Source: Mucilaginibacter arboris
Lineage (GTDB): Bacteria > Bacteroidota > Bacteroidia > Sphingobacteriales > Sphingobacteriaceae
Assembly (NCBI RefSeq): GCF_009754915.1
Contig: NZ_WPIK01000008.1
Location: 1 to 64,000, forward strand
DNA length: 64,000 bases
Direction of reading: 5' to 3'
The notes under the pieces were generated by a model. That model worked only from the letters and a program-made list of their open reading frames with translations. It made no database searches and was not told where the DNA came from. Position numbers and translations under genes: made by a program. Positions 1 through 7,897 of this stretch are shown in pieces. How positions within the stretch are numbered: the stretch's first letter is position 1; every line of letters begins with the position of its first letter.

Positions 1-4
1 AAAA

Positions 5-40
5 GGTGGGCAAAAGAAGTAGTTGAATGCTTCTTTTACC
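5..40. repeat. ATGCTTCTTTTA element with degenerate inverted partner
   Basis: An exact core lies at 27-38 (+). A degenerate reverse copy (AAAAGAAGTA, 13-22) precedes it, so the two can pair as a short hairpin. It lies downstream of the 54-aa ORF. Confidence 0.75.
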
Positions 41-130
41 ATATAATTTTGTTAGTTCAAATTTTGCCTAACGGCTTTTACCTCCTTAGAAATCTCGTCC
101 AATGTCATTTCAGAAAGTCAAATACTTATT

Positions 131-295
131 TTAGCGACTGTGCTTCTTCAAATCAGGAAGTTCAAATTTTTCAAAGTCCTCTTTTGCTTTTTTCACTTTT
201 TCGGGAAATAGAACAATATTGTCGTACTTGTTTAATGACTTGTCAATACGAACAACCGGAACTTTCTTTTCATTCAATTCAAGTATGCTTTTCAT
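131..295 (-). CDS. small 54-aa protein coupled to the DUF6934 gene
   Basis: An uninterrupted frame runs from an ATG at 295-293 to a TAA at 133-131 and encodes a charged, Lys-rich 54-residue protein beginning MKSILELNEK. Its start lies 17 bases inside the end of the upstream DUF6934 frame, an overlap typical of translational coupling. The composition is soluble, with no signal peptide or membrane segment. I recognise no domain. The overlap and the plausible protein composition are the reasons to call it real; function is unknown. Confidence 0.55.
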   Translation of the reverse strand: MKSILELNEKKVPVVRIDKSLNKYDNIVLFPEKVKKAKEDFEKFELPDLKKHSR

Positions 296-748
296 AGTCC
301 AAATTTAAGTTTTTTCTTTGTACAACAAATGCCTGATAGTCTTTGCCTTTTATAAATCTTTCCCATTCACTCTGGGTCAATCCGAAAATTTCAAAATCCT
401 CCTGTACAATTTCGAAATACTTATTGATACCCATGCGGTAAAGCCGTGTTCGTGCTGCTGTACTTCCAGTGGCATAAATCCATAATTTCGGATGTTTATC
501 ACAAAAAGCATAAATAGCTGATACAATAGTGGCAAGAACTTTTTCGCTGTCACCGTTATCGGTAATAACCAAATCGTCAATCTCACCAGTTTCAGGTTTT
601 TTGTCACCAAAGCAAGATTATAAAGACCGTTTTGATTAACAAGTGTAAACTGAATGAGTTTCTGAATTTTTCCTTTCGGTCCTTCGCTTAAAAATTCATA
701 TGTTAAAAATTGATCACCGGATTTAAATTCGTATCGGTCAAGTTTCAT
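279..748 (-). pseudogene. DUF6934 family protein, broken by a one-base frameshift
   Basis: Two overlapping reverse frames together give one DUF6934-like protein of about 155 aa. The N-terminal part starts at 748 (MKLDRYEFKSGDQFLTYEF) and the C-terminal part ends at 279 (ending NLDYEKHT). The frames would join as LVTKKPETGEIDDLVITD if a run of six T at about 598-603 held seven. The break therefore sits in a homopolymer and could be a sequencing error or a genuine slippage mutation. DUF6934 proteins are common Bacteroidota hypotheticals without an established function. A 54-aa ORF overlaps its 3' end. Confidence 0.75.
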
Positions 749-903
749 GCCTTTGTTAATGTAGGCGTGAAAATAATAATTTAAGTCTACTGTTGAAAAT
801 TTAGCGTGTCAAACCTTTTTGACCAACCGTTCAAAGCTTAACGAAGAACTTAAAATAGAAATCCTTCAGCCTAACCTAAACCAAATTAGATGTTTAAATG
901 TTA

Positions 904-926
904 ATGCTTCTTTTATCAACTAATTT
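904..926 (+). repeat. ATGCTTCTTTTA element
   Basis: An exact core at 904-915 is followed by TCAAC and TAATTTTTT. It lies in the 298-base gap between the DUF6934 start and the end of the TPR gene. I see no other gene or clear structure in that gap. Confidence 0.85.
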
Positions 927-1046
927 TTTGTTTTTATGCCTAAAACTGAAGCAACATAGTGAAACAAAAGTATTGCTCAATTCTTTTAGCCAGTTTTTTT
1001 GCTAAACCTTTGATCGTCGCACTGGCCTCTTATTAATATCCGTTTA

Positions 1047-1688
1047 TTAATTTCTTTTTTTAATCCTACTTAACATTTTTGCTTTCTTTTCGTCAAACAT
1101 TTCTTGCCAAAACAATTTGTCTTTGAGGGTTGAAGCATTTTCAATTCTTTTTCTGTCGTTAAGTTCTGTTTCTAACTTCATTCTTGCTCCTACTAATCTC
1201 ATTTCAAACAATCCTGCTACTCCATTTTTATATCCTTGCTTTTGAGCTTCATCATTATATTCTCTATTTAAGAGATTGTCAATTTTAGAAAGTTCAATTG
1301 CCTTTTCAATGTCAGCAATCTCACCTTCAAAATCCAAAATTGCACCTTTTGATACTGACCTTGAAAAATATTTATTACAGTCATTTGATGCTAATGTAAT
1401 TGATTTATCGAAATTATTAATTGCATCATAATCATAGTCCAGTTCTTGTAAACAACAACCTCTCATGCCAAATAATTTAGTTACTTCTGTAGGAAAGTTT
1501 TCTATAAAATTATATTCAAGAGCTTTGTCAAAATATAATAACGCATCATCTGTCTGCCTCTTGAGATAACAGTCTTTCCCTTTTTGAAAAAGGTCAAATC
1601 TATCCCACTTTCTTTTTAATTGTTCTTTTTCTTCGAGCGAAAGTTCTCGTTCCTTTTTCTTTCCAAATAATTCTGAAAGCCAAGTCAT
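1047..1688 (-). CDS. TPR-repeat protein of unknown function
   Basis: 213 aa, soluble, no signal peptide. A Lys/Glu-rich N-terminus (about residues 8-30) is followed by helical repeats resembling tetratricopeptide units, such as FQKGKDCYLKRQTDDALLYF (about 34-53) and a unit around residues 72-105 with a D-x-A-I-x-x-F-D-K pattern. TPR units mediate protein-protein contacts, so it may be an adaptor, but the partner is unknown. Neighbours give no help: DUF6934 lies downstream and the Nfu gene upstream with a 186-base gap. The start at 1688 is the only ATG ahead of the conserved part. Confidence 0.7.
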   Translation of the reverse strand: MTWLSELFGKKKERELSLEEKEQLKRKWDRFDLFQKGKDCYLKRQTDDALLYFDKALEYNFIENFPTEVTKLFGMRGCCLQELDYDYDAINNFDKSITLASNDCNKYFSRSVSKGAILDFEGEIADIEKAIELSKIDNLLNREYNDEAQKQGYKNGVAGLFEMRLVGARMKLETELNDRKRIENASTLKDKLFWQEMFDEKKAKMLSRIKKRN

Positions 1689-1810
1689 TTAGTGAATGTT
1701 AGAATTTGAGGTGATCAGCGTTTTAATTTAAATTAAACATATAAATTAAATGAAAAATATAACTGAAATGATAACAAAAGAATGTTTATTCAATAGCTAA
1801 TATCAAAAAA

Positions 1811-1852
1811 ATAGGGGTAAAAGAAGTATTTTGATACTTCTTTTACCCCTAT
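1811..1852. terminator. perfect 19-bp hairpin made from two ATGCTTCTTTTA-type elements
   Basis: Arms at 1811-1829 and 1834-1852 are perfectly complementary around the loop TTTG. Each arm carries the core variant ATACTTCTTTTA plus the spacer CCCCT, so the variable spacer is also paired. It lies 22 bases past the stop of the Nfu gene and probably terminates it. Confidence 0.85.
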
Positions 1853-1874
1853 AAAATTGAAAAGACTAATTGCC

Positions 1875-2423
1875 TTACAAAGCCTCAGAAACCACTTCCG
1901 TAACTTCAGGGACCATGCGTTTCAATAAACTTTCGATTCCTGATTTTAAAGTGATGGTGGATGAAGGGCAACCGCTGCAGGAACCGCGCAATTCTACGGT
2001 TACTACGCCATCTTCAAAAGATTTATAAGTAATGGCGCCGCCGTCCTGCTCTACAGCAGGGCGAACATAATCATGCAAAATCTGCTGAATTTTTACTTCT
2101 GCATCATCACCTTCAAAAGCAACAACTTCCTGTTCTTTTTCCTGAACGCTTAGTTCAGATTCAACCGCACCTTTTACAAATTCTTTTAAAATCGGTTCCA
2201 AATCGTTCCAGTCAGAACCTTCGGTTTTGGTAACAGTAACAAAGTTACTGGCAAAAAAAACACCGTTTACAAAGGAAAACTTAAACAGTTCTTTCGCAAA
2301 AGCTGATTTTTCTGCGCTTTCTGCAGTCGCAAAATCAGCACTTCCGTTAATTAACAACTTGTTTACAATAAACTTCATTGTTGCCGGATTTGGCGTGGTT
2401 TCGGTATATACGTTGATGTTCAT
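1875..2423 (-). CDS. NifU/Nfu-type iron-sulfur cluster scaffold or carrier
   Basis: 182 aa. The N-terminal half (about 3-88, beginning with YTETTPNPATMKF) matches the Nfu N-terminal domain. The C-terminal half (about 108-178) is a NifU-like domain with the cluster-binding pair C149 and C152 in GSCSGCPSS. Proteins of this architecture receive [4Fe-4S] clusters and hand them to apo-enzymes in the cytoplasm. Length and domain order are normal for the family. The gene is monocistronic as far as can be seen, with a strong hairpin just past the stop. A symbol such as nfuA is not assigned because paralogues cannot be excluded. Confidence 0.9.
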   Translation of the reverse strand: MNINVYTETTPNPATMKFIVNKLLINGSADFATAESAEKSAFAKELFKFSFVNGVFFASNFVTVTKTEGSDWNDLEPILKEFVKGAVESELSVQEKEQEVVAFEGDDAEVKIQQILHDYVRPAVEQDGGAITYKSFEDGVVTVELRGSCSGCPSSTITLKSGIESLLKRMVPEVTEVVSEAL

Positions 2424-2472
2424 GATGATCTCTTTTTTATAAAATTACAAAAAATAAAACAGCTTGTTTTGA

Positions 2473-2495
2473 ATGCTTCTTTTATCGGCTATTTT
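2473..2495 (+). repeat. ATGCTTCTTTTA element
   Basis: An exact core at 2473-2484 is followed by TCGGC and TATTTTTT. It lies in the short gap between the end of purB and the start of the Nfu gene. Confidence 0.85.
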
Positions 2496-2518
2496 TTACG
2501 GCTTGTTGACTTATCAGC

Positions 2519-3862
2519 TTAAATTCCGGTATAGTTAAAAGGCGTAATCGCGATCAGTTCCTGTTTCAGTTCCTCAGAAATATTTAACTGGTTTACAAAA
2601 TTAGCAATGGTATGTTCATCAACATGGCCAGAAACACGTGTTAAATCTTTTAAAGCCTCGTAAGGGTTTGGATAACCTTCGCGGCGGAGGATGGTTTGAA
2701 TAGCTTCTGCAACAACTACCCAGTTATCTTCCAGATCTGCACGTATCGCTGCTTCGTTTAGCACCAATTTATTTAAGCCTTTTATTATCGATTTAAAAGC
2801 GATTAGGGTATGCGCAAACGGAACGCCGATATTTCTTAGAACAGTTGAATCTGTAAGATCGCGCTGCAAACGGGAAATAGGCAATTTGGCAGCTAAATGT
2901 TCAAATAAAGCATTGGCAATTCCCAGGTTCCCTTCGGAGTTTTCAAAATCAATTGGGTTAACTTTATGCGGCATGGCCGATGAACCAACTTCTCCGGCTT
3001 TAATTTTTTGTTTGAAATAATTGATGGAGATGTAGGTCCAGATATCCCGGTTTAAGTCAATTAAAATGTTGTTGATCCTTTTCAGGTTATCACAATGCGC
3101 TGCAAATTGATCGTAATGCTCAATTTGAGTAGTAAACTGCGATCGGCTTAAACCTAAAACTTTGTTTACAAAATGGTTTCCAAACGCTTTCCAGTCGGTT
3201 GCCGGATAAGCAACATGATGCGCATTAAAATTGCCGGTTGCACCGCCAAATTTTGCTGCAAACGGAATTTGATGACAAAGTTGTAATTGCGCTTCCAGGC
3301 GTTCTACAAAAACCATCATTTCTTTGCCTAAACGTGTTGGCGATGCCGGTTGTCCGTGTGTACGCGCCAGCATTGAAACGTGCTTCCAATCTTCAGCAAA
3401 ACCTTTAATTAAGTTGATTACTTCTTTTACCGCCGGAAAATATTGTTCCTCAACCGCTAACTTAAAAGAGTAGGGAATGGCCGTGTTGTTGATGTCCTGT
3501 GATGTTAGACCGAAATGGATAAACTCTTTGAAATCAGTTAAATTCAATCGGTCAAACTGTTTTTTCAAAAAATATTCTACTGCTTTTACATCATGATTTG
3601 TTATTTTCTCAATCTCTTTGATCGAAATTGCGTCCTCTTCTGTAAAATCAGCATAAATTTTTCTAAGATCTGCATAACTGTTTTTGTTAAAACCTGCAAG
3701 CTGGGGCAAAGGCAATTCGCAAAGCTGGATAAAATATTCCAGTTCTACATAAACCCGGAACTTGATGAGTGCTGCTTCCGAAAAGTACTTGCTTAACTGA
3801 TTAGTTACCGGATAATAACGGCCATCAACAGGCGAAATAGCAGAAAGCGGAGACAATGGCAT
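2519..3862 (-). CDS. purB: adenylosuccinate lyase
   Basis: 447 aa, normal for the bacterial enzyme. It cleaves adenylosuccinate to AMP plus fumarate and SAICAR to AICAR plus fumarate, in purine synthesis. The N-terminus has the substrate-contacting SPVDGRY (10-16). RTHGQPASPTRLG (167-179) carries the general-acid His of the superfamily. The fumarase/aspartase signature GSSAMPHKVNP lies at 293-303 on the flexible catalytic loop. The start at 3862 fits the conserved N-terminus. It is separated from the mini-lipoprotein genes upstream by a terminator and an ATGCTTCTTTTA element. Confidence 0.97.
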   Translation of the reverse strand: MPLSPLSAISPVDGRYYPVTNQLSKYFSEAALIKFRVYVELEYFIQLCELPLPQLAGFNKNSYADLRKIYADFTEEDAISIKEIEKITNHDVKAVEYFLKKQFDRLNLTDFKEFIHFGLTSQDINNTAIPYSFKLAVEEQYFPAVKEVINLIKGFAEDWKHVSMLARTHGQPASPTRLGKEMMVFVERLEAQLQLCHQIPFAAKFGGATGNFNAHHVAYPATDWKAFGNHFVNKVLGLSRSQFTTQIEHYDQFAAHCDNLKRINNILIDLNRDIWTYISINYFKQKIKAGEVGSSAMPHKVNPIDFENSEGNLGIANALFEHLAAKLPISRLQRDLTDSTVLRNIGVPFAHTLIAFKSIIKGLNKLVLNEAAIRADLEDNWVVVAEAIQTILRREGYPNPYEALKDLTRVSGHVDEHTIANFVNQLNISEELKQELIAITPFNYTGI

Positions 3863-3939
3863 AAATTTAATTAACTATTCTGCAAAAGTAAAAATTACAA
3901 CCACTCTTTATGGACATAAATCGAAGGTAATTCTTGCCA

Positions 3940-3979
3940 ATGCTTCTTTTATGCCATAAAAAATTGAGGGCATAAAAAA
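3940..3979 (+). repeat. ATGCTTCTTTTA element with paired spacer
   Basis: An exact core at 3940-3951. TTTTATGCC (3947-3955) pairs with GGCATAAAA at 3969-3977, giving a 9-bp stem around a 13-base loop. It adjoins the lipoprotein terminator. Confidence 0.85.
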
Positions 3980-4003
3980 AGCCATACAAATTGCATGGCT
4001 TTT
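3977..4003 (-). terminator. intrinsic terminator after first mini-lipoprotein gene
   Basis: Arms AAAAGCCAT (3977-3985) and ATGGCTTTT (3995-4003) flank a 9-base loop. Read on the minus strand the stem is followed by a T run. It lies 20 bases beyond the stop of the 4023-4250 gene. Confidence 0.8.
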
Positions 4004-4022
4004 CTTTTATTTAAAAAAATTA

Positions 4023-4250
4023 TTACATTTTTTTAACAGTTGTTTTGGTAGATTTTAAAGTAGTGTCTTTTACAGTGCTGTCTTTAGCAATTGTATCTAC
4101 TTTGCTGGTATCAGTTGTAGAAGAAGACATGCTGGAAGAATCGGTTTTGGTAGAATCAGAACCTTCGCCAGTTTTTTTGTTAGAGTTACAAGCAGCAACA
4201 GATAAAGAAATTGCTAAAGCTAAAAAGCCAAATTTGAATGATTTTTTCAT
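4023..4250 (-). CDS. Ser/Thr/Asp-rich mini-lipoprotein, paralogue 1
   Basis: 75 aa from the ATG at 4250; a longer frame upstream lacks the family N-terminus. The signal peptide MKKSFKFGFLALAISLSVAA leads to the lipobox Cys (C21), so the protein should be lipidated and exported. The mature part is low-complexity, full of Ser, Thr, Asp and Lys (STKTDSSSMSSSTTDTSK), and ends in VKKM. Two paralogues follow at 4335 and 4595 with near-identical signal peptides and the same KKM ending. Function is unknown. The family is common as uncharacterised small lipoproteins in Sphingobacteriaceae. Confidence 0.8.
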   Translation of the reverse strand: MKKSFKFGFLALAISLSVAACNSNKKTGEGSDSTKTDSSSMSSSTTDTSKVDTIAKDSTVKDTTLKSTKTTVKKM

Positions 4251-4334
4251 GAAGAAATTTAAAATTTTTGCCTTTATACGGCAGGATGAATAAAAATGAT
4301 TTGTTTTTTTTGAAATAATTTGCAAAAAAGCAAA

Positions 4335-4523
4335 TTACATTTTTTTCGTAGTATCTTTTTTAGTTGTATCTGTTGTAGCAGCAGAATCAGTAGTAGTTGT
4401 GCTGGCAGCAGAATCAACTTTTGTAGAATCAGATGATCCTAATGCTTTTTTATCAGAACTGCAGGCAGCAACAGATAAAGATATAGCTAAAGCTAAAAAG
4501 CTTAATTTGAATACGTTTTTCAT
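4335..4523 (-). CDS. Ser/Thr/Asp-rich mini-lipoprotein, paralogue 2
   Basis: 62 aa from the ATG at 4523 (MKNVFKLSFLALAISLSVAA, then lipobox Cys C21 followed by SSDKK). The mature chain is nearly all Ser, Thr, Asp, Ala and Lys, with the repeat DTTKKDTTKKM at the end. It lies 84 bases upstream of paralogue 1 and has the same layout. A predicted terminator separates it from paralogue 3, so it may have its own promoter or be co-transcribed only with paralogue 1. Confidence 0.8.
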   Translation of the reverse strand: MKNVFKLSFLALAISLSVAACSSDKKALGSSDSTKVDSAASTTTTDSAATTDTTKKDTTKKM

Positions 4524-4542
4524 GTTTGGTTTTAGTATCAAA

Positions 4543-4583
4543 TAAACAGGACTGATATAAAAAAGTATTATCAGTCCTGTTTA
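4543..4583. terminator. perfect 15-bp hairpin between mini-lipoprotein genes
   Basis: Arms TAAACAGGACTGATA (4543-4557) and TATCAGTCCTGTTTA (4569-4583) flank an 11-base A-rich loop. It lies just after the stop of paralogue 3 on the minus strand and is followed by TTTATTTG in that direction. Confidence 0.75.
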
Positions 4584-4594
4584 TTAATTAATCA

Positions 4595-4810
4595 TTACAT
4601 TTTTTTGGTAGTATCAGCACCTGTAGCCATACCTTTTTTAGCAGTATCAGTAGTTGCTGATTTTGAAGTATCCATCATTTTAGATGAAGTATCAGTAGAA
4701 GTAGATACTGAAGTAGAATCAGCAGCAGTTGTAGATTTGTTAGAGTTACAAGCAGTAACTGATAAAGTAAGGGCTAAAGCTAAAAAGCCTAATTTGAATG
4801 CATTTTTCAT
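4595..4810 (-). CDS. Ser/Thr/Asp-rich mini-lipoprotein, paralogue 3
   Basis: 71 aa from the ATG at 4810 (MKNAFKLGFLALALTLSVTA, then lipobox Cys C21). The mature chain is low-complexity and ends ADTTKKM. It is the first gene of the tandem array and lies divergent to the ECF sigma factor at 4939, with a 128-base shared intergenic region. That arrangement makes the sigma factor a candidate regulator of the array, but no target promoter can be shown from sequence alone. Confidence 0.8.
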   Translation of the reverse strand: MKNAFKLGFLALALTLSVTACNSNKSTTAADSTSVSTSTDTSSKMMDTSKSATTDTAKKGMATGADTTKKM

Positions 4811-4868
4811 GTTGTTTCCTATTTTTTTAAGCAGTGAAATTTTCAACTTAATACCCTAACCTCAAAAA

Positions 4869-4917
4869 GGTAACCCTGTAAATAAAAAAATATTTTTTTT
4901 TCGGAAAATGGGTTACA
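4869..4917. promoter_or_regulatory. inverted repeat between divergent lipoprotein and ECF sigma genes
   Basis: GTAACCC (4870-4876) and GGGTTAC (4910-4916) form a 7-bp inverted repeat separated by 33 AT-rich bases, in the only control region shared by the two divergent transcripts. It may be an operator or chance; the spacing is too long for a strong hairpin. Confidence 0.3.
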
Positions 4918-4938
4918 TTTTTGTACAAACTGTATTAA

Positions 4939-5508
4939 GTGGTGAGTTTAAAGATAAATAGTTCTGTACCAACCGACAGCGAAGATATACTTGGGATTTT
5001 AAACAACTCTCCGGATACTTTAAAGCGTATTTACAAAGTTCATTTTCCGATGATTTTGCAAATGGTATTGAATAACAATGGAAATGAGGAGGATGCAAAA
5101 GATATTTATCAGGAAAGCATCATTATATTATATAACAAAGTTAAAGCAGGCGATTTTGAACTAACCAGCAAGCTAAAAACGTATATCTATTCGGTTTGCA
5201 GGCGTATTTGGTTAAAAAAATTAAACCAGCGGAGTAAAAAGGATGTCGAATTAAAAGAGATACATGATTATCTGCCTGTTGAAAATGACTTGGAAATGCA
5301 CGAAATGCGCGACTTGCAATTTAGCAAAATGGAAGAATCCATGCTGATGCTCGGCGAACCTTGCAGGACCATTATCCAGGATTTTTACATGCAAAACAAA
5401 TCTATGCAGGAGATTTGTGACAAGTTTGGTTATACCAATCCTGAAAATGCAAAAACGCAGAAATATAAATGCCTGCAACGGTTAAAAAAGCTGTTTTTTC
5501 AGCTATAA
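4939..5508 (+). CDS. ECF-type RNA polymerase sigma factor
   Basis: 189 aa, starting at GTG 4939 (a second GTG follows directly; no ATG fits). Region 2 spans about residues 25-95 and includes the acidic EEDAKDIYQESIIILY segment and LKTYIYSVCRRIW, which resembles the -10 binding helix. Region 4 lies at about 125-185 with the helix-turn-helix MQEICDKFGYTNPENAKTQK. No regions 1 or 3, as in ECF sigma factors. Only 12 bases separate it from the membrane protease that has an anti-sigma-like cytoplasmic part, so the pair probably forms one regulatory unit. Confidence 0.88.
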   Translation: MVSLKINSSVPTDSEDILGILNNSPDTLKRIYKVHFPMILQMVLNNNGNEEDAKDIYQESIIILYNKVKAGDFELTSKLKTYIYSVCRRIWLKKLNQRSKKDVELKEIHDYLPVENDLEMHEMRDLQFSKMEESMLMLGEPCRTIIQDFYMQNKSMQEICDKFGYTNPENAKTQKYKCLQRLKKLFFQL

Positions 5509-5520
5509 ATATTGAAGAAG

Positions 5521-6618
5521 ATGAACGAGCCACAATTACTTGATTTGATTGAAAGATACCTCGGCCATGAGCTTTCTGGGCAAGAGCAGATTGAGTTTGA
5601 ACGGATGCGCAAAAGCGATGCAGTAATAAATAATCGCATTAAAGAGCATCAGCAGTTTTTAAAATATATGGCCGATTGGAACGAGCGTTTGGAATTTGAA
5701 AATACCTTAAATGCCATCCACGAAGAAATTGATGTAGATGCTGTTAAAGAAAAACTTGGCCTTCGTCAGGGCCGTGTGGTTACTTTATGGCGCAACCATC
5801 ATTCAAAAATTTCGGTTGCTGCTTCTGTAGCCATTTTTGCGGTAATGCTTACTTTGTTTTTTACCGGTTATTTTAATAATCAAAACCAGCAATCAAAATA
5901 TAGCGCTTTACGACGCGATTTAGAAACCGTTAAGCGGTCTCAAAATGCTTTGATCCGGGATATAACAGGAAAATCTGCCCGCAAAAAAAACCTTAATCCC
6001 GGTGATTTTGGCGGAACCGGATTTGCCATTAATACCAACGGTGATATTATTACTAATTTTCATGTGATAAACGGAGCTGATTCTGTTTATGTACAAAACT
6101 CTAACGGCGATTCTTACAAAGCAGTTGCTGTTTATACCAATGCCGATTATGACCTGGCGGTTTTACATATCACCGATACTTCTTTTAAACGGTTAAGTGC
6201 AGTGCCTTATGCTTTCAAAAAATCAAAAGCGGATTTAGGCGAAGATGTATTTACGCTGGGTTATCCGAAAGATTCTGTAGTAATTGGTAAAGGTTATTTA
6301 AGTTCTTTTACCGGTTATGATAATGATTCTCTGGCTTACCAGGTTTCTATTCCGGTTAACCCTGGCAACAGCGGTGGCCCGCTTTTGGATAGTTACGGAA
6401 ACGTAATCGGGATCATCAAAGGCAAACAAACCCAGGTTGATGGTGCTGCTTTTGCTACAAAATCCAGTTATTTAATGAAAGCTATCCAGGAAATGCCTGC
6501 TGATTCTACCGGCAAAAAAATTGTTTTAAACAGTAAAAACAGCATGTCTAAACTCACCCGTTCGCAGCAAATTAAAAAACTGCAGAACTACGTTTTTATG
6601 GTGAAGGTTTATAATTGA
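5521..6618 (+). CDS. membrane-anchored trypsin-like serine protease with anti-sigma-like N-terminus
   Basis: 365 aa from the ATG at 5521; a TTG at 5512 could add three residues. Residues 1-95 are charged and helical, resembling the cytoplasmic part of Bacteroidota anti-sigma factors. One membrane segment lies at about 97-117. A trypsin-fold protease follows (about 160-330) with the triad H181 (TNFHVING), D211 (NADYDLAVLHI) and S284 (NPGNSGGPLLD), as in S1C/DegP proteases, but with no PDZ domain visible. The likely topology is N-in with the protease in the periplasm. Its position right behind an ECF sigma gene suggests it restrains that sigma factor; this is inference. Confidence 0.85.
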   Translation: MNEPQLLDLIERYLGHELSGQEQIEFERMRKSDAVINNRIKEHQQFLKYMADWNERLEFENTLNAIHEEIDVDAVKEKLGLRQGRVVTLWRNHHSKISVAASVAIFAVMLTLFFTGYFNNQNQQSKYSALRRDLETVKRSQNALIRDITGKSARKKNLNPGDFGGTGFAINTNGDIITNFHVINGADSVYVQNSNGDSYKAVAVYTNADYDLAVLHITDTSFKRLSAVPYAFKKSKADLGEDVFTLGYPKDSVVIGKGYLSSFTGYDNDSLAYQVSIPVNPGNSGGPLLDSYGNVIGIIKGKQTQVDGAAFATKSSYLMKAIQEMPADSTGKKIVLNSKNSMSKLTRSQQIKKLQNYVFMVKVYN

Positions 6619-6619
6619 A

Positions 6620-6642
6620 ATGCTTCTTTTAGCCCCTTAAAA
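6620..6642 (+). repeat. ATGCTTCTTTTA element, one base after a stop codon
   Basis: An exact core at 6620-6631 starts two bases past the protease stop. Its spacer AGCCCCTT is the left arm of the terminator that follows. Confidence 0.88.
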
Positions 6643-6685
6643 TCTATACATAAATTCGAAAAGCTCCGTAAAAGGGGCTTTTTTT
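6631..6685 (+). terminator. intrinsic terminator using the element spacer
   Basis: AGCCCCTT (6631-6638) pairs with AAGGGGCT (6672-6679), followed by a T run to 6685. It sits between the convergent protease and nuoD genes. Confidence 0.75.
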
Positions 6686-6686
6686 G

Positions 6687-7871
6687 TTAACGGTCTAATT
6701 CGCCCAACACAATATCTATAGAACCGATAATGGCTACCAGATCAGCAATCATCACACCTTTGCTAATGGCAGGCAACACAGATAGATTATTAAAACTCGG
6801 CCCGCGCGCTTTCACACGTTTTGGTATTTCTGTTTTGCCATCTGCAATAAAATAAAAACCAAGTTCGCCTTTCGGGTTTTCTGCCCGTATGTAATAATCC
6901 TGTGCTTTTGGAATAATTTTGCGGGGAAGTTTTGCACGCGGATCAAAATCAGGTGTACGTTTCAGTTCTTTCTGCAAACGTTCTACGCATTGCTCAATCA
7001 TTTTTAACGATTCGCCAATTTCATCAATACGTACTTTAAAACGGTCCCAGCAATCGCCCACACTTCCCATTTCTCCTTTTCCAACCGGAATATCAAAATC
7101 CAGTTCAGGATAAACAGAATAACCATCAATACGGCGCAAATCCCATTTCAATCCAGACCCTCGTAGCATCGGCCCTGAACAGCCATAATTAATAGCAACA
7201 TCCAAGGGCAACACACCAACATTAGCCGTACGGTTGATAAACACCTGGTTATTGGTCAACAACTCATTCAGCTCAACCATTTTCGGTTTAAAGTAATCTA
7301 CAAATTCCTTGCAGCGTTCTTCAAAACCAACCGGCAAATCATAAAACAAACCGCCAACCCAAATAAAGTTATACAACAACCTTGCGCCAGAAGCCCATTC
7401 CAGCAAACCCATAATATGCTCCCTATCACGGAAACACCATAAAAAAGGTGTAAAAGCGCCAATATCAATGCCATAAGTACCTAAGGCAATTAAATGTGAA
7501 CCAATCCGGTTCAGTTCGCAAACCAGAACACGAATGTACTCTACCCGTTTCGGAATTTCCTGATCAATGCCCAGCATCCGTTCTACACCCATCACAAAAG
7601 CATGGCTGCTATTCATAGACGAAAGGTAATCCAACCGGTCTGTATAAGGAATAGTCTGCTGATACGACATCGATTGCCCGTGCTTTTCGAAACAGCGGTG
7701 CAAATAACCAACATGCGGAATTACTTCGTTTACAATTTCGCCATCCGTTATCAGTTCCAGTCGTAACACGCCATGTGTAGATGGGTGCTGCGGGCCCATA
7801 TTTAAAACCAGTTCCTCGGCGCTCAGGTTTTGAATGCGTTCCTGGTATCTTTTAAATGCTTCGTTTATCAT
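6687..7871 (-). CDS. nuoD: NADH-quinone oxidoreductase subunit D
   Basis: 394 aa. This 49-kDa-type subunit lies in the peripheral arm of complex I and helps form the quinone pocket. The family landmark [17 protein letters not shown] (about 24-40) is intact, as are [10 protein letters not shown] and the conserved GPMLRGSG (about 230-237). The gene follows nuoC by 26 bases on the minus strand. The remaining complex I genes are not in this window; downstream is a terminator and upstream beyond nuoC is pdxH, so the cluster is split. Confidence 0.96.
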   Translation of the reverse strand: MINEAFKRYQERIQNLSAEELVLNMGPQHPSTHGVLRLELITDGEIVNEVIPHVGYLHRCFEKHGQSMSYQQTIPYTDRLDYLSSMNSSHAFVMGVERMLGIDQEIPKRVEYIRVLVCELNRIGSHLIALGTYGIDIGAFTPFLWCFRDREHIMGLLEWASGARLLYNFIWVGGLFYDLPVGFEERCKEFVDYFKPKMVELNELLTNNQVFINRTANVGVLPLDVAINYGCSGPMLRGSGLKWDLRRIDGYSVYPELDFDIPVGKGEMGSVGDCWDRFKVRIDEIGESLKMIEQCVERLQKELKRTPDFDPRAKLPRKIIPKAQDYYIRAENPKGELGFYFIADGKTEIPKRVKARGPSFNNLSVLPAISKGVMIADLVAIIGSIDIVLGELDR

Positions 7872-7897
7872 ATAAAAATCCCTGTCTTGCAGCAGCT

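Noticed and set aside
49-297. 82-aa ORF on the plus strand
   Set aside because: It lies antisense to the coupled 54-aa ORF and DUF6934 gene, begins at a TTG, and its protein has no sensible composition.
3418-3431. CTTCTTTTAC matches in purB and at 37914 in the MG2 gene
   Set aside because: They match only nine or ten bases of the core without the ATG part or the right half.
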